Of a stretch of DNA of 54,808 nucleotides, positions 31,950 through 41,486 are shown piece by piece (position 1 is the stretch's first letter; each line of letters opens with the position of its first letter). The stretch comes from Candidatus Dormiibacterota bacterium. GTDB taxonomy: Bacteria > Chloroflexota > Dormibacteria > Aeolococcales > Aeolococcaceae. The position numbers and the translations under genes are program-made. The notes under the pieces are model-generated. The model was not told the DNA's origin. It was given only the letters and a program-made list of their open reading frames with translations, and ran no database searches. The stretch lies in NCBI GenBank assembly GCA_003132525.1, contig PKXZ01000019.1, positions 1 to 54,808 on the forward strand. Direction: 5' to 3'.

Positions 31950-34847
31950 ATGCCAAGGTATTCAGCCGTCAGCGCGCGCGCGGGCTTTCCCGAGGCGGAG
32001 CTCGAGATCCTCGAGCTCTGGCAGCGCAACCGTGTCTTCGAGCGCAGCCTGGAGATGCGTCGCGACGCGCCTCCGTATGTCTTCTATGAAGGGCCGCCCA
32101 CCGCCAATGGGCTGCCCGGCCTGCATCACGTGCTCGCGCGCTCGTACAAGGACGTCTTCGCTCGCTACAAGCAGATGACCGGGTTCTCCGTGGCCCGAAA
32201 GGCCGGATGGGACACCCACGGTCTCCCCGTCGAGCTCGAGATTGAGCGTGCCCTGAAGATCAGCGGCAAGAAGCAGATCGAGGAGTTCGGCATCGCCGAG
32301 TTCAACGCGCGCTGCAAAGCGTCGGTGAACGAGTACATCGACCAGTGGCGTGAGATGAGTGAACGTCTCGGTTTCTGGCTCGACTTCGATCATCCGTACC
32401 GCACGTATGACGGCAGCTACATCGAGTCGGTGTGGTGGAGCCTGAAGGAGCTCTGGGAAGACGAGATGCTCTACCAGGGTTACAAGGTGAACCCGTACTG
32501 CCCCCGATGCCAGACGACGCTGTCGTCGCACGAGTTGAGCCAGGGATACCGAGAGGACACGCCGGATCCGTCCGTGTACGTGAAGTTCCGCCTCAACGAC
32601 TCCGACGGCAAGACGTTCTTCCTCGCGTGGACCACCACCCCGTGGACGTTGCCCGGCAACGTCGCGCTCGCGGTGCACTCGCGCAAACCGTACGTCCGGG
32701 TTGCGCAGGGCGACGAGTCGTACATCCTCGCCAGGGAACGCCTTTCCATCCTCGACGGCGAGTACGAGATCGTCGAGGAGATGGACGGCTCGGACCTCGT
32801 CGACCTGACGTACGAGCCGCTGTTCACCGACATGCTTCCCGACGACCTCGCGTTCGTCGTGCTCGACGCTCCCGAGCTGGTGAACATGGATGAAGGCACC
32901 GGCATCGTCCATACGGCTGCGGCGTACGGCGTCGCCGACCTCGAGCTCTGCCAGCGCATGGGTGTCGCGGTTCGCCACGTCGTCGGGCTCGACGGTCGTT
33001 TCCTTGACGGGCAGACGCGGTACCGGGGAATGTTCGTGAAGGACGCGGACCCCAAGATCATCGAGGACCTGCGTGAACAGGGAAGTCTCTATCGCGCCGA
33101 GACGATCCGGCACACCTATCCGTTCTGCTGGCGCTGCGAGACACCGCTGCTCTACTACGCGGTCACCTCCTGGTTCATCAGGACCACTGCAGTGAAGGAT
33201 CGCCTGCTCGCCAACAACCGCAGCGTCGACTGGCAGCCCGCGCACATCCGCGACGGCCGCATGGGCAACTGGCTGGAGAGCTTGATCGACTGGAACCTGT
33301 CGCGCAGCCGCTACTGGGGGACGCCGCTGCCGATCTGGGTGTGCGATGACTGCGAGGAGAAGTTCTGCGCAGGCAGCGCAGCGGACGTCGGACTCACCGT
33401 CGACGATGACCTGCATCGCCCGTTCATCGACAACATCACGCTGCCGTGCACCGCCTGCAAAGGTGTCATGCACCGCGTTCCGGACGTCATTGACGCCTGG
33501 TACGACTCGGGCGCGATGCCATACGCGCAGAAGCACTATCCCTTCGAGAACAAGGAGCTCTTCGAGCACACGCACCCGGCCGACTTCATCTGCGAAGGTG
33601 TCGACCAGACCCGTGGATGGTTCTTCTCGCTGCTCGCCGAGTCGACCCTGCTCTTCGACCTCCCCGCGTACAGGAACTGCGTGGTCGTGGGAACGCTGCA
33701 GGACAAGAACGGCAAGAAGATGTCGAAGTCGCGGCGCAACACCATCGAGCCGGACACGATCTTCGACCAGTACGGGGCCGACGCCGCGCGCTGGTACTTC
33801 TACGGCCAGGGCGTCGAGAATGCCGAGCTGCGTGTCAGCCCGACGTCGTTCCAGGACGTGGTGCGCCTCTTCATGCTCACGCTCTGGAACGTGTACTCGT
33901 TCTATGTGACCTACGCGCTCACCGAGGGCTACGACCCCGCGTCGGCAGCTCCGGCGGTGATCGAACGCCCGGTGCTCGACCGCTGGAGCCTCGCACGCCT
34001 TGCGGAAACGGTCGATGCGGTTCGCGAGGCCATGGAACGCTACGACGCATCCGACGCCGTCCACGCAGTGGAGGCGTTCGTGGAGGATCTCTCCAAGTGG
34101 TATGTGCGCCGCTCCCGCCGCCGCTTCTGGAAGAGCGCCGGGACCAGCGACGATTCGCTGTCCGCGTTTGCCACGCTGCAGACGGTGCTGATCACGCTTG
34201 CGGGGCTGATCGCGCCGTTCATGCCCTTCATGGCCGAAAGGATGTACCGCAACCTGAGCGGGTTCAACGGGGACCCGCCCGCGCCGCGAAGCGTGCCCGA
34301 CTCGGTGCACCTCACCGACTACCCGAAGGTGGCCGGCATGTGGCGTGACTCCGAGGTGGTCGTTGAGATGAGCCGCCTACGCAGGCTGGTGGAGGATGGG
34401 CTCGCGTCTCGAACCACCGCCGGCATACGCGTTCGCCAGCCGCTTGCCGCCGCGACCATCGCCAGCGACCCGCTCGAGCCCGAGCTCGAGGCGATCTTCA
34501 TGGAGGAGCTCAACGTCAAGACCGTGCACTACGTCGATCCGGCAGGAGGCCATGCATCGGTGGTGCTCGATACGACCATCACGGATGAGCTCCGCCTCGA
34601 GTGGCTGGCACGGGAGGTCAGCCGCAAGGTCAACGAGCTGCGCAAGCAGGCGGGGCTCCGCGTTGAAGATCGGATCACCTTGCTGGTGGATGCCGACGGT
34701 GACGTGCGACGCGCGGTCGACGCTCATCGCGAGTGGTTGCAGGGCGAGACGCTCGCGGTCGCCATCGAGGACCGGCGCGACGAGGCGCTCGCGCAATGGG
34801 AAGGGGAAGTGGGAGGCGCACGATGCTGGCTCGGAGTCCAGCGGTAG
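31950..34847 (+). CDS. ileS: Isoleucyl-tRNA synthetase, type 2, with GXHH signature
   Basis: 965 aa class I synthetase charging tRNA-Ile; the editing domain removes Val. PPTANGLPGLHHVLARSYKD, KAGWDTHGLPVE, ISGKKQIEEFG and VNPYCPRCQTTLSSHE are of the type-2 (eukaryote-like) group, which tends to resist mupirocin. The class I HIGH motif reads Gly57-Leu58-His59-His60 (GLHH) instead of HxGH. KMSKS is intact at about 590-594. ATG 31950 fits the family start and a -10 seven bases away; GTG 31917 in frame is less likely. First gene of a long coupled operon ending at smpB. Confidence 0.95.
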   Translation: MPRYSAVSARAGFPEAELEILELWQRNRVFERSLEMRRDAPPYVFYEGPPTANGLPGLHHVLARSYKDVFARYKQMTGFSVARKAGWDTHGLPVELEIERALKISGKKQIEEFGIAEFNARCKASVNEYIDQWREMSERLGFWLDFDHPYRTYDGSYIESVWWSLKELWEDEMLYQGYKVNPYCPRCQTTLSSHELSQGYREDTPDPSVYVKFRLNDSDGKTFFLAWTTTPWTLPGNVALAVHSRKPYVRVAQGDESYILARERLSILDGEYEIVEEMDGSDLVDLTYEPLFTDMLPDDLAFVVLDAPELVNMDEGTGIVHTAAAYGVADLELCQRMGVAVRHVVGLDGRFLDGQTRYRGMFVKDADPKIIEDLREQGSLYRAETIRHTYPFCWRCETPLLYYAVTSWFIRTTAVKDRLLANNRSVDWQPAHIRDGRMGNWLESLIDWNLSRSRYWGTPLPIWVCDDCEEKFCAGSAADVGLTVDDDLHRPFIDNITLPCTACKGVMHRVPDVIDAWYDSGAMPYAQKHYPFENKELFEHTHPADFICEGVDQTRGWFFSLLAESTLLFDLPAYRNCVVVGTLQDKNGKKMSKSRRNTIEPDTIFDQYGADAARWYFYGQGVENAELRVSPTSFQDVVRLFMLTLWNVYSFYVTYALTEGYDPASAAPAVIERPVLDRWSLARLAETVDAVREAMERYDASDAVHAVEAFVEDLSKWYVRRSRRRFWKSAGTSDDSLSAFATLQTVLITLAGLIAPFMPFMAERMYRNLSGFNGDPPAPRSVPDSVHLTDYPKVAGMWRDSEVVVEMSRLRRLVEDGLASRTTAGIRVRQPLAAATIASDPLEPELEAIFMEELNVKTVHYVDPAGGHASVVLDTTITDELRLEWLAREVSRKVNELRKQAGLRVEDRITLLVDADGDVRRAVDAHREWLQGETLAVAIEDRRDEALAQWEGEVGGARCWLGVQR

Positions 34848-35347
34848 CATCGGCAGGGCGCATCTCGCGGCAACGCATCTATCTCGTGATGCTCGGGACC
34901 GCGGCTGTGGTCGCGCTGATCGACCACATCACCAAGTGGATCGTGTCCTCACATCTCGCCCTGGGACAGCAGATCTGGCCGGGGTCGTTCGTCTCCATCG
35001 ACCACGTCGAGAACAGCGGCGCCGCCTTCAGCGTGCTCCCTCAGTTGCACTGGCTCTACCTCGCGGTTGCGCTGGCGGTCAGCCTCTACATCGTGTTCTT
35101 CGGCTACAGGTACGGGACCACGTGGTACCGGCAGGTGCTGATCGGCATGATCCTTGGTGGGGCGCTCTCCAACGGCGTGGACCGACTCGTGCAGGGCTCC
35201 GTCGTCGACTTCATCGACTTCCATTTCTGGCCCGTCTTCAACATTGCCGACAGCTGCATCGTGGTCGCGATCGTCCTGCTGCTCGTGCTGAGCTTCGTCC
35301 CGTCGTCGCATTCGCCGGCGTCGCCCACATCGCCGGCGGCGTCGTGA
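34823..35347 (+). CDS. lspA: Lipoprotein signal peptidase (signal peptidase II)
   Basis: 174 aa with four membrane helices. Aspartic protease that cuts lipoprotein signal peptides. DHITKWIV, VENSGAAFS and the two catalytic aspartates in SNGVDRL and FNIADSCI are present. ATG 34823 has GGGAGG about 7 bases upstream and overlaps ileS by 25 bases. A likely substrate in this window is the lipoprotein at 2115. Confidence 0.95.
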   Translation: MLARSPAVASAGRISRQRIYLVMLGTAAVVALIDHITKWIVSSHLALGQQIWPGSFVSIDHVENSGAAFSVLPQLHWLYLAVALAVSLYIVFFGYRYGTTWYRQVLIGMILGGALSNGVDRLVQGSVVDFIDFHFWPVFNIADSCIVVAIVLLLVLSFVPSSHSPASPTSPAAS

Positions 35348-36261
35348 GCGCGGGTGCGTCGGCAGTCGCGACGCCTCGTCTCGACATGTGGCTCGCGGAG
35401 TCCAGGCGGATCACGCGCCACGCGGCGCGAACGCTCATCGATGCCGGCCTCGTCACCGTCGACGGTCGCCCGGGAAGACCCGGGCAGCGGGTGCGCGACC
35501 ACGCGGAGGTGGTGGTCACGCAACCGGTTGCACCAGACCCATCGGTTGCGACGAGCGCACGTTTTCCCGATCACTCGCCGATCGAGCTGTGCGTCGTCGA
35601 TGAGGACGACTGGCTGGCGGTGATCGACAAACCCGCCGGGATGGTCGTGCATCCGGCCCCAGGGCATCCGACGGGAACGCTCGCCGACGCGCTCAAAGAG
35701 CGTGGAACGACCTGGTCGCTGCTCGGCGGCAGCGAGAGAGCGGGGATCGTGCATCGCCTCGACCGCGACACCAGCGGGCTCCTGGTCGTCGCCAAGACGG
35801 AGGCGGCCCACCGGAACCTCGCCAGGCAGCTCAGCGATCGCTCTCTCGGACGCACGTACTGGGCACTCGTGCACGGTGGCTTTCGCGAGGACACCGGAAC
35901 CATCGATGGGCCAATCGCCCGTCACCCCCGCGACCGCAGGCGCATGGCGATCGTCGAAGGCGGCCGCGAGGCGCTCACCGATTTTCGCGTCGTCGAGCGA
36001 CTCAACGGGGCGACCGTCCTCGAGGTCTCGCTGCGCACCGGGCGCACCCACCAGATCCGGGTGCACCTCGCCTCGATCGGGCATCCGATCGTCGGCGACG
36101 CGATCTACGGACGCCCTGATCCGATGCTCGGGCGCCCCGCCCTGCACGCAATGCAACTCCGCCTTCGCCATCCCGCTGATGGCATCGAGCGGTCCTATGA
36201 GTCGCCGATTCCCGACGAGCTGACCGCCGCCGCCGCCAGGCTCCGACCCTCGCCCACATGA
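35344..36261 (+). CDS. rluD: RluA-family 23S rRNA pseudouridine synthase (RluD-like)
   Basis: 305 aa. An N-terminal S4 RNA-binding domain (RLDMWLAE to VTVDG) is followed by the catalytic domain with HRLDRDTSG (catalytic Asp140), GIVHR before it and RTGRTHQIRVHLAS. Converts uridine to pseudouridine in rRNA. GTG overlaps lspA (GTGA), the usual partner gene, and the stop overlaps gmk (ATGA). The exact target sites (1911/1915/1917 for RluD) are inferred from family only. Confidence 0.92.
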   Translation: MSAGASAVATPRLDMWLAESRRITRHAARTLIDAGLVTVDGRPGRPGQRVRDHAEVVVTQPVAPDPSVATSARFPDHSPIELCVVDEDDWLAVIDKPAGMVVHPAPGHPTGTLADALKERGTTWSLLGGSERAGIVHRLDRDTSGLLVVAKTEAAHRNLARQLSDRSLGRTYWALVHGGFREDTGTIDGPIARHPRDRRRMAIVEGGREALTDFRVVERLNGATVLEVSLRTGRTHQIRVHLASIGHPIVGDAIYGRPDPMLGRPALHAMQLRLRHPADGIERSYESPIPDELTAAAARLRPSPT

Positions 36262-36842
36262 GCGAGCAAGGGAGGCTCATCGTGCTCACCGGGCCGAGCG
36301 CCGTGGGCAAGGACACCGTGCTCCAGGAGCTGTTCGCGATCGACCCGTCGCTGGAGTACTGCATCTCTTACACGACCCGTGCGCCCCGTCCCGGCGAGAC
36401 CGACGGCGTGTCGTACTACTTCGTGGACGAGCCGACCTTCCGGACGATGATCGATCGCGATGCGTTCTTCGAGTGGTCGACCGTGTACGGCGAGCTCAAG
36501 GGCCGGACCTTCGAGACCGTCAACCGGGCGATCGCATCCGGGAAGGACACCGTGATCAAGATCGACGTCCAGGGCGCCGACAAGGTCCGCAGGCGGATCG
36601 GGGACGAGGGGGTCTACATCTACCTCCTGCCCCCGAGCCTGGAGGCGCTGGAGCAACGGCTGATCGAGCGTGGCACCGAGGACGCGGAGAGCCTCCGCGC
36701 CCGCCACGATCTCGCCGTCGCCGAGCTCGCGCTCAAGGACACGTACGATCATCAGGTCATGAACGACGATGCGAAGCGCGCGGCCCAGGAGATCGAGACG
36801 ATCATCCAGCAGGTGCGGACGAACCGCGGGGGTCCGGCGTGA
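36258..36842 (+). CDS. gmk: Guanylate kinase
   Basis: 194 aa. Phosphorylates GMP to GDP. The P-loop reads GPSAVGKDTVL, a variation of the usual GPSGxGKxT; SYTTRAPRPGETDGVSYYF and KIDVQGADKVR (usually DIDxQGA) follow. ATG overlaps rluD and the stop overlaps coaC. In many bacteria rpoZ lies between gmk and coaBC; no rpoZ is here. Confidence 0.95.
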   Translation: MSEQGRLIVLTGPSAVGKDTVLQELFAIDPSLEYCISYTTRAPRPGETDGVSYYFVDEPTFRTMIDRDAFFEWSTVYGELKGRTFETVNRAIASGKDTVIKIDVQGADKVRRRIGDEGVYIYLLPPSLEALEQRLIERGTEDAESLRARHDLAVAELALKDTYDHQVMNDDAKRAAQEIETIIQQVRTNRGGPA

Positions 36843-37405
36843 CCCTGCCGCTCGACGGCCATCGGGTCCTGGTCGGCGTCGGTGGCAGCGTGGCCGCGTT
36901 CAAGGCGTGCCAGGTGGTGACCGATCTCCGCCGCGATGGGGCGGAAGTGAAGGTCGCGATGACCGAGGCCGCGACGCACTTCGTGACCCCGACGCTGCTC
37001 CGCGCGCTGAGTGGGCACCGGGTCGCCTCGAGCATCTGGGAAGACGATCCGGAGGCTGGTCACGGGATGAGCCACCTCGATCTTGCGATGTGGTGCGAGG
37101 TGCAGGTGGTGGTCGCCGCATCGGCGGATCTGATCGCGCGCCTGGCCCTCGGCCTCGCCGGCGACCCGGTGACCGCGACCGCGCTGGCCTGTCGCGCGCC
37201 GTTGCTGGTGGCGCCCGCGATGGAGTCCGCAATGTGGGAGCACCCGGCGACCCAGGGCAACGCGGCGACCTTGACCGCGCGAGGAGGCCGCATCATCGGT
37301 CCCGTCTACGGGCGGCTCGCGAGTGGCCACGAGAGCACCGGTCGCATGGCCGAGCCCGACGTGATCGTCGCCGCTGTGAGGGAGCTCCTTGTCGGCGGGG
37401 CCTGA
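36839..37405 (+). CDS. coaC: Phosphopantothenoylcysteine decarboxylase
   Basis: 188 aa flavoprotein decarboxylating 4'-phosphopantothenoyl-cysteine in CoA synthesis. GVGGSVAAFKA, FVTPTLLRALSG, active-site His in MSHLDLA, and VVAASADLIARLALGLAGD are present. The substrate-binding PxMNxxMW motif reads PAMESAMW, with Glu for Asn. Usually this domain is fused to CoaB (CoaBC/Dfp); here it ends with its own stop 17 bases into the coaB frame. GTG overlaps gmk. Confidence 0.92.
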   Translation: MTLPLDGHRVLVGVGGSVAAFKACQVVTDLRRDGAEVKVAMTEAATHFVTPTLLRALSGHRVASSIWEDDPEAGHGMSHLDLAMWCEVQVVVAASADLIARLALGLAGDPVTATALACRAPLLVAPAMESAMWEHPATQGNAATLTARGGRIIGPVYGRLASGHESTGRMAEPDVIVAAVRELLVGGA

Positions 37406-38060
37406 CCCCACCATCAACGGTCTCCGCCTCGTGGTCACCGCAGGTGGAACTCGAGAGCCGATCGATCCGGTGCGCTTCATCGGCAATCGATCGAGCGGAA
37501 AGATGGGCAACGCGCTCGCCGCAGCGGCGATCCGGCGAGGAGCGAAGGTCACCCTCGTCACCGCCGGCCCGGCGCCGCCTGCGCAACCCGGGCTCAAGGT
37601 CGTCCCAGTGGAGACGGCAGGCGAGATGCACGCGGCGGTCCGCGACGCGCTGATCGGGGCGCGAGTGCTCATCATGGCCGCGGCGGTCGCCGACTGGCGT
37701 CCGCGCGATGTGGCCGCCAACAAGTTGAAGAAGGGTGCGGACACGCTGACCATCGAGCTGGTCCCGACGGTGGACATCCTCCGTGCGCTGCGTGACGACG
37801 ACGTGGCGCGTGATGTCTTCGTCGTCGGGTTCGCCGCGGAGACCGAGCACGTGATCGACTATGCCCGAGCCAAGCTCGACGCCAAAGGGCTCGACCTCAT
37901 CGTCGTCAACGACGTTTCGCGTGAGGACATCGGCATGGGCGCCGACGACAACGAGGTCACCGTCATCGGTCGCGACGGCACGCAGCAGACGATCGCGCGT
38001 GCCCCAAAAGCAGACGTCGCCGATGCGATCGTGCGCATCATCGCGGACAGACTGCGATGA
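37389..38060 (+). CDS. coaB: Phosphopantothenate--cysteine ligase
   Basis: 223 aa. Joins phosphopantothenate and cysteine with CTP. LVVTAGGTREPIDPVRFIGN, RSSGKMG, MAAAVADWRP, NKLKKG and IVVNDVSR are CoaB signatures. The predicted start is TTG 37389, four bases after AGGGAG and inside coaC in another frame. This is either a genuine split of CoaBC or a one-base frameshift at the domain junction. The stop overlaps priA (ATGA). Confidence 0.92.
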   Translation: MSAGPDPTINGLRLVVTAGGTREPIDPVRFIGNRSSGKMGNALAAAAIRRGAKVTLVTAGPAPPAQPGLKVVPVETAGEMHAAVRDALIGARVLIMAAAVADWRPRDVAANKLKKGADTLTIELVPTVDILRALRDDDVARDVFVVGFAAETEHVIDYARAKLDAKGLDLIVVNDVSREDIGMGADDNEVTVIGRDGTQQTIARAPKADVADAIVRIIADRLR

Positions 38061-40048
38061 CGTTCGCATCGGTGGTTCCGGAGACGCGCTCGCAGCTCCC
38101 CCGCGATGCGTACACGTACTCCATCCCCGAGGACCTTGTCGAGCTCGTCCTCCCGGGTGTTCGGGTCGAGATCCCGTTCGGCAAGCGAACGATTCTCGGG
38201 TACGTCGTGGAACGCTCCGACGAGAGCGAGTTCGCCGAGGTGCGGGCCATCGACCGGGTCATCGACGAACCGCGCCTCATCCTCGATCACCATATCGTGC
38301 TCGCCCGTCAGATCGCCGACCGATACTGCGCGCCACTCGGTGAGGTGCTCCGAGCGATGCTGCCAAAAGGAGTGCGCACCCGTCCGTCGCGCCGCACCGG
38401 ACCACGTTCAGTCTCGCGCGCGGTCGCGGAGGCCGGGGCCGCCGGACCGCCCGAGCCTCCTCCAATTCTCAACGACGCGCAACGCGCTGCTGTCGCGCCG
38501 CTGCTCGACGCCATCGCAACACGCACCCACCGCCGCGTGCTGCTCCACGGCGTGACCGGCAGCGGCAAGACCGAGGTGTACCTCGCGGGCATCGACGCGG
38601 CGCTCGCCGCCCGTCGCGGTGCGATCGTGCTCGTGCCCGAGATCGCGTTGACACCCCAGATGATTCGGCGCTTCGCCGTGCGCTTTCCCGGCCGGATCGC
38701 CGTGGTTCACTCCGCGCTCACCGACGCCGAACGCGCAGCCGCGTGGCGGCGCATCCGCGACGGTGAGCATGCGGTGGTCATCGGCTCGCGGAGCGCTGTC
38801 TTCGCACCGATTCCCGACCTTGGCATCGTGGTCGTCGACGAGGAGGACGCGCCCGCATACAAGCAGGATCGCGTGCCCCGGTATCACGCCGTCGACGTTG
38901 CGTTGATGCTCGGCGCGCTGTGCGACGCGCCGGTTGTCATGGGGAGTGCGACCCCGCGTGTCGAGAGCTTCTTCCGTGCGCACACCGGCGACCTGGAGCT
39001 GGTCACGCTCCCGGAACGCGTGAGCGGCCGGCCACTGCCACCGATCGAGGTCGTCGACCTGCGTGACGAGCTGAAGGCGGGCAACACCAATGCGTTGTCG
39101 CTGACTCTCGACCGAGCCATGCAGGAGTGTCATGCGGACGGGGGGCAGTCGATCCTCTTTCTCAACCGCCGCGGAACCTCGACCGTGGTGCTCTGCCGGA
39201 CGTGTGGTGAGGCGCTGACCTGCAGCAACTGCAGCGTGTCGCTGGTGCATCACGTCGACCGCGCGAGCTGCGACTGCCACTACTGCGGTTTGTCGATCCC
39301 GCTGCCGACGGCGTGTCCCACCTGCGGCTCACGCACCATCCGCGCACTGGGCATGGGGACCGAGCGCCTCGAGCGCGAGGTCAGCGATCGCTTCCCGGCA
39401 CTGCGCCTGATCCGCATGGATCGCGACACCACGCGATCACGCGATGCGTATTTCGACATCTACGACCGGTTCCGTCGCCATGAGGCGGATTGCCTGATCG
39501 GCACGCAGATGGTCGCGAAAGGGTGGGACCTCGGCAACGTTCGTCTGGTCGGCATCGTCAACGCCGACACGGCGCTCCACTTCCCCGACTATCGGAGCGG
39601 CGAGCTCACCTTCTCACTGCTCACCCAGGTGGCGGGACGCGCGGGACGAGGTGACGAGCCCGCGCGAGTCGTGCTCCAGACGTACAGCCCCGGTCACTAC
39701 GCGGTCCGGCACGCGACGACGCACGATTACCTCGGGTTCGCGCGTGACGAGATCCGGGTGCGCAAGGCATTGCGATTCCCACCCTATGCACGGCTCTGCG
39801 TCTGCACCTTCGCGCACAAGGACGACCACCAGGCCGAGATCGAAGTTCGCCGGGAGGCGCAGCGAGTGTCTGATACACTCGGAATTGGCGCCGGGCTCGA
39901 TGTCCTCGGTCCGACGCCGGCGTTCCTGCACCGCCTCCGTGGCGAATACCGGTGGCAGATCACGGTGCGGGGGACAGACATCGAGAGGGCATTTCCTCAC
40001 CTTCCCAGGGCTCGGGGCTGGAGTATCGACGTCGACCCCGGGGCGTGA
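38057..40048 (+). CDS. priA: Primosomal helicase PriA
   Basis: 663 aa 3'-to-5' helicase that restarts stalled replication forks. N-terminal 3'-DNA-binding domain, Walker A GVTGSGKTEVY, Walker B VVVDEEDAPAYKQ (DEED where E. coli has DEEH), zinc cysteines CRTCGEALTCSNC and CHYCG to CPTCGS, and IGTQMVAKGWDL (motif V). The inserted cysteine domain is complete, with eight Cys. ATG overlaps coaB. Confidence 0.95.
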   Translation: MTFASVVPETRSQLPRDAYTYSIPEDLVELVLPGVRVEIPFGKRTILGYVVERSDESEFAEVRAIDRVIDEPRLILDHHIVLARQIADRYCAPLGEVLRAMLPKGVRTRPSRRTGPRSVSRAVAEAGAAGPPEPPPILNDAQRAAVAPLLDAIATRTHRRVLLHGVTGSGKTEVYLAGIDAALAARRGAIVLVPEIALTPQMIRRFAVRFPGRIAVVHSALTDAERAAAWRRIRDGEHAVVIGSRSAVFAPIPDLGIVVVDEEDAPAYKQDRVPRYHAVDVALMLGALCDAPVVMGSATPRVESFFRAHTGDLELVTLPERVSGRPLPPIEVVDLRDELKAGNTNALSLTLDRAMQECHADGGQSILFLNRRGTSTVVLCRTCGEALTCSNCSVSLVHHVDRASCDCHYCGLSIPLPTACPTCGSRTIRALGMGTERLEREVSDRFPALRLIRMDRDTTRSRDAYFDIYDRFRRHEADCLIGTQMVAKGWDLGNVRLVGIVNADTALHFPDYRSGELTFSLLTQVAGRAGRGDEPARVVLQTYSPGHYAVRHATTHDYLGFARDEIRVRKALRFPPYARLCVCTFAHKDDHQAEIEVRREAQRVSDTLGIGAGLDVLGPTPAFLHRLRGEYRWQITVRGTDIERAFPHLPRARGWSIDVDPGA

Positions 40049-40062
40049 ACGGAGACAAAAGC

Positions 40063-40572
40063 GTGGCAGTCCTTCCCATCGTCCTGGTCTCGGACCACAA
40101 CGACGTGCTCACCACAAAGGCAATCCGCGTGCCGCGGGTTGACGATGAGATACGCCGTCTCATGGACGACATGGTCGAGACGATGTTCGACGCCAACGGA
40201 GTCGGTCTCGCGGCTCCGCAGGTGGGCGTGTCGCTGCGCGTCATCGTGCTCCGCGTCGACAACCAGATCTACCAACTCGCCAACCCGGAGATGGTCCGCA
40301 CCGACGGCGACCAGACCGGGTTCGAGGGCTGCCTGTCGGTGCCGGGATGGGTCGGCGAGGTCACTCGCCGGCAGCGTGTGGTCGCCAAGGGCCTCAACCG
40401 CCACGGCAAGGAAGTCCGCGTCAAAGGCGACGGCCTGCTGGCCCGGGCTGTGCAGCATGAGCTGGACCATCTCGATGGGATCCTCTTCACGAGCCGGGTG
40501 AACGAGGGGACCCTCCGCGAGGTCGAACCGGCTGAGGAGGCTGAGGAGCCCGGCGTCGTCAGCGCTGTGTGA
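40063..40572 (+). CDS. def: Peptide deformylase
   Basis: 169 aa metal hydrolase removing formyl from nascent N-terminal Met. GVGLAAPQVG (45-55), EGCLSVPGW with Cys90, and QHELDHLDG with His132, Glu133 and His136 form the metal site (type 1). GTG 40063 has GGAG 8 bases upstream and gives the normal start MAVLPIV; GTG 40045 is an upstream alternative. The tail is acidic. Adjacent to fmt as usual. Confidence 0.96.
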   Translation: MAVLPIVLVSDHNDVLTTKAIRVPRVDDEIRRLMDDMVETMFDANGVGLAAPQVGVSLRVIVLRVDNQIYQLANPEMVRTDGDQTGFEGCLSVPGWVGEVTRRQRVVAKGLNRHGKEVRVKGDGLLARAVQHELDHLDGILFTSRVNEGTLREVEPAEEAEEPGVVSAV

Positions 40573-41486
40573 GGCTCGTCTTCTGTGGCACCGCCCTCTT
40601 TGCGGTGCCGTCGCTGAGGGTTTGCGCGGCGCACCACGAAGTGCTGGCGGTGGTGACCCGCGTCGACCGAGTAGGGAACCGAGGAAAGCCGGCCCCCCGC
40701 CCGGTCGCCGATGCTGCGCGCGAGCTGGGTCTTCCGGTGTTGATGCCGGCGAAGATCGGCGCCCCCGATGTCGTCCGAGGTCTTGTCGACCTCATACCGG
40801 ATAGCGTGGTCGTCGCCGCCTACGGGCAGATCCTGCCCATCTCACTGCTCGATCCGCTGCCCTTCGGAGCGGTCAACGTCCACGCATCGCTGCTGCCGCG
40901 CTGGCGAGGGGCTTCGCCGGTTGCCCATGCCATCCTCGCCGGGGACGCGGAGACCGGTGTCTCGATCATGCGCATGGAGGCGGGTCTGGACACCGGCCCG
41001 GTGTACGCGCGGGTGCGCGTGCCGATTGGAGACGATGCGACCACTCCGGCGCTGACGGCCACGCTCGCCGAGCGCGGGGCGTCGGAGCTCGTGTCGGTGC
41101 TCGAAGGGCTCGAGCATGGCTCGGCAGTTGCGACGCCGCAGCCGGAGGAGGGTGTGACCTACGCGCCACGCTTGTCGCGAGAGGACGGACGCGTTGACTG
41201 GGCGTCGCGAGGTGCGGTCGACATCGATCGCATGGTGCGTGCCCTCCAACCGTGGCCGGGGGTCGTGGCATCGATCGACGGGGTCGACGTCCAGATCCAG
41301 TCCGGGGCGCCGGTGACCATCGATCCCGGAGCACCCGGGAGCGCGGCCGCACGTGAGCGCGAATCCGTGGTCATCGCCACAGTTGACGGCGGCTATCGTG
41401 TCGACCTGATCACGCCTCCCGGCAAGCGACCCATGGCGCCCGCAGCGTTCCTGCGCGGGCGGCATTCCGCTGAGGGGCGTCGCTAG
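40569..41486 (+). CDS. fmt: Methionyl-tRNA formyltransferase
   Basis: 305 aa. Formylates initiator Met-tRNA using 10-formyl-THF. LVFCGTALFAVPSL, VNVHASLLPRWRGASPV (with the catalytic His/Asn region) and MRMEAGLDTGPV are diagnostic. An OB-like C-terminal domain includes VRALQPWPGVVA. GTG overlaps the def stop by 4 bases; the stop shares a base with smpB (TAGTG). Confidence 0.96.
   Translation: MRLVFCGTALFAVPSLRVCAAHHEVLAVVTRVDRVGNRGKPAPRPVADAARELGLPVLMPAKIGAPDVVRGLVDLIPDSVVVAAYGQILPISLLDPLPFGAVNVHASLLPRWRGASPVAHAILAGDAETGVSIMRMEAGLDTGPVYARVRVPIGDDATTPALTATLAERGASELVSVLEGLEHGSAVATPQPEEGVTYAPRLSREDGRVDWASRGAVDIDRMVRALQPWPGVVASIDGVDVQIQSGAPVTIDPGAPGSAAARERESVVIATVDGGYRVDLITPPGKRPMAPAAFLRGRHSAEGRR

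Noticed and set aside
31962-34310. 782-codon open frame antisense to ileS
   Set aside because: Frame lies opposite a full IleRS with all motifs; composition is Arg/His/Val-rich without domains, as expected for the reverse strand of GC-rich genes.
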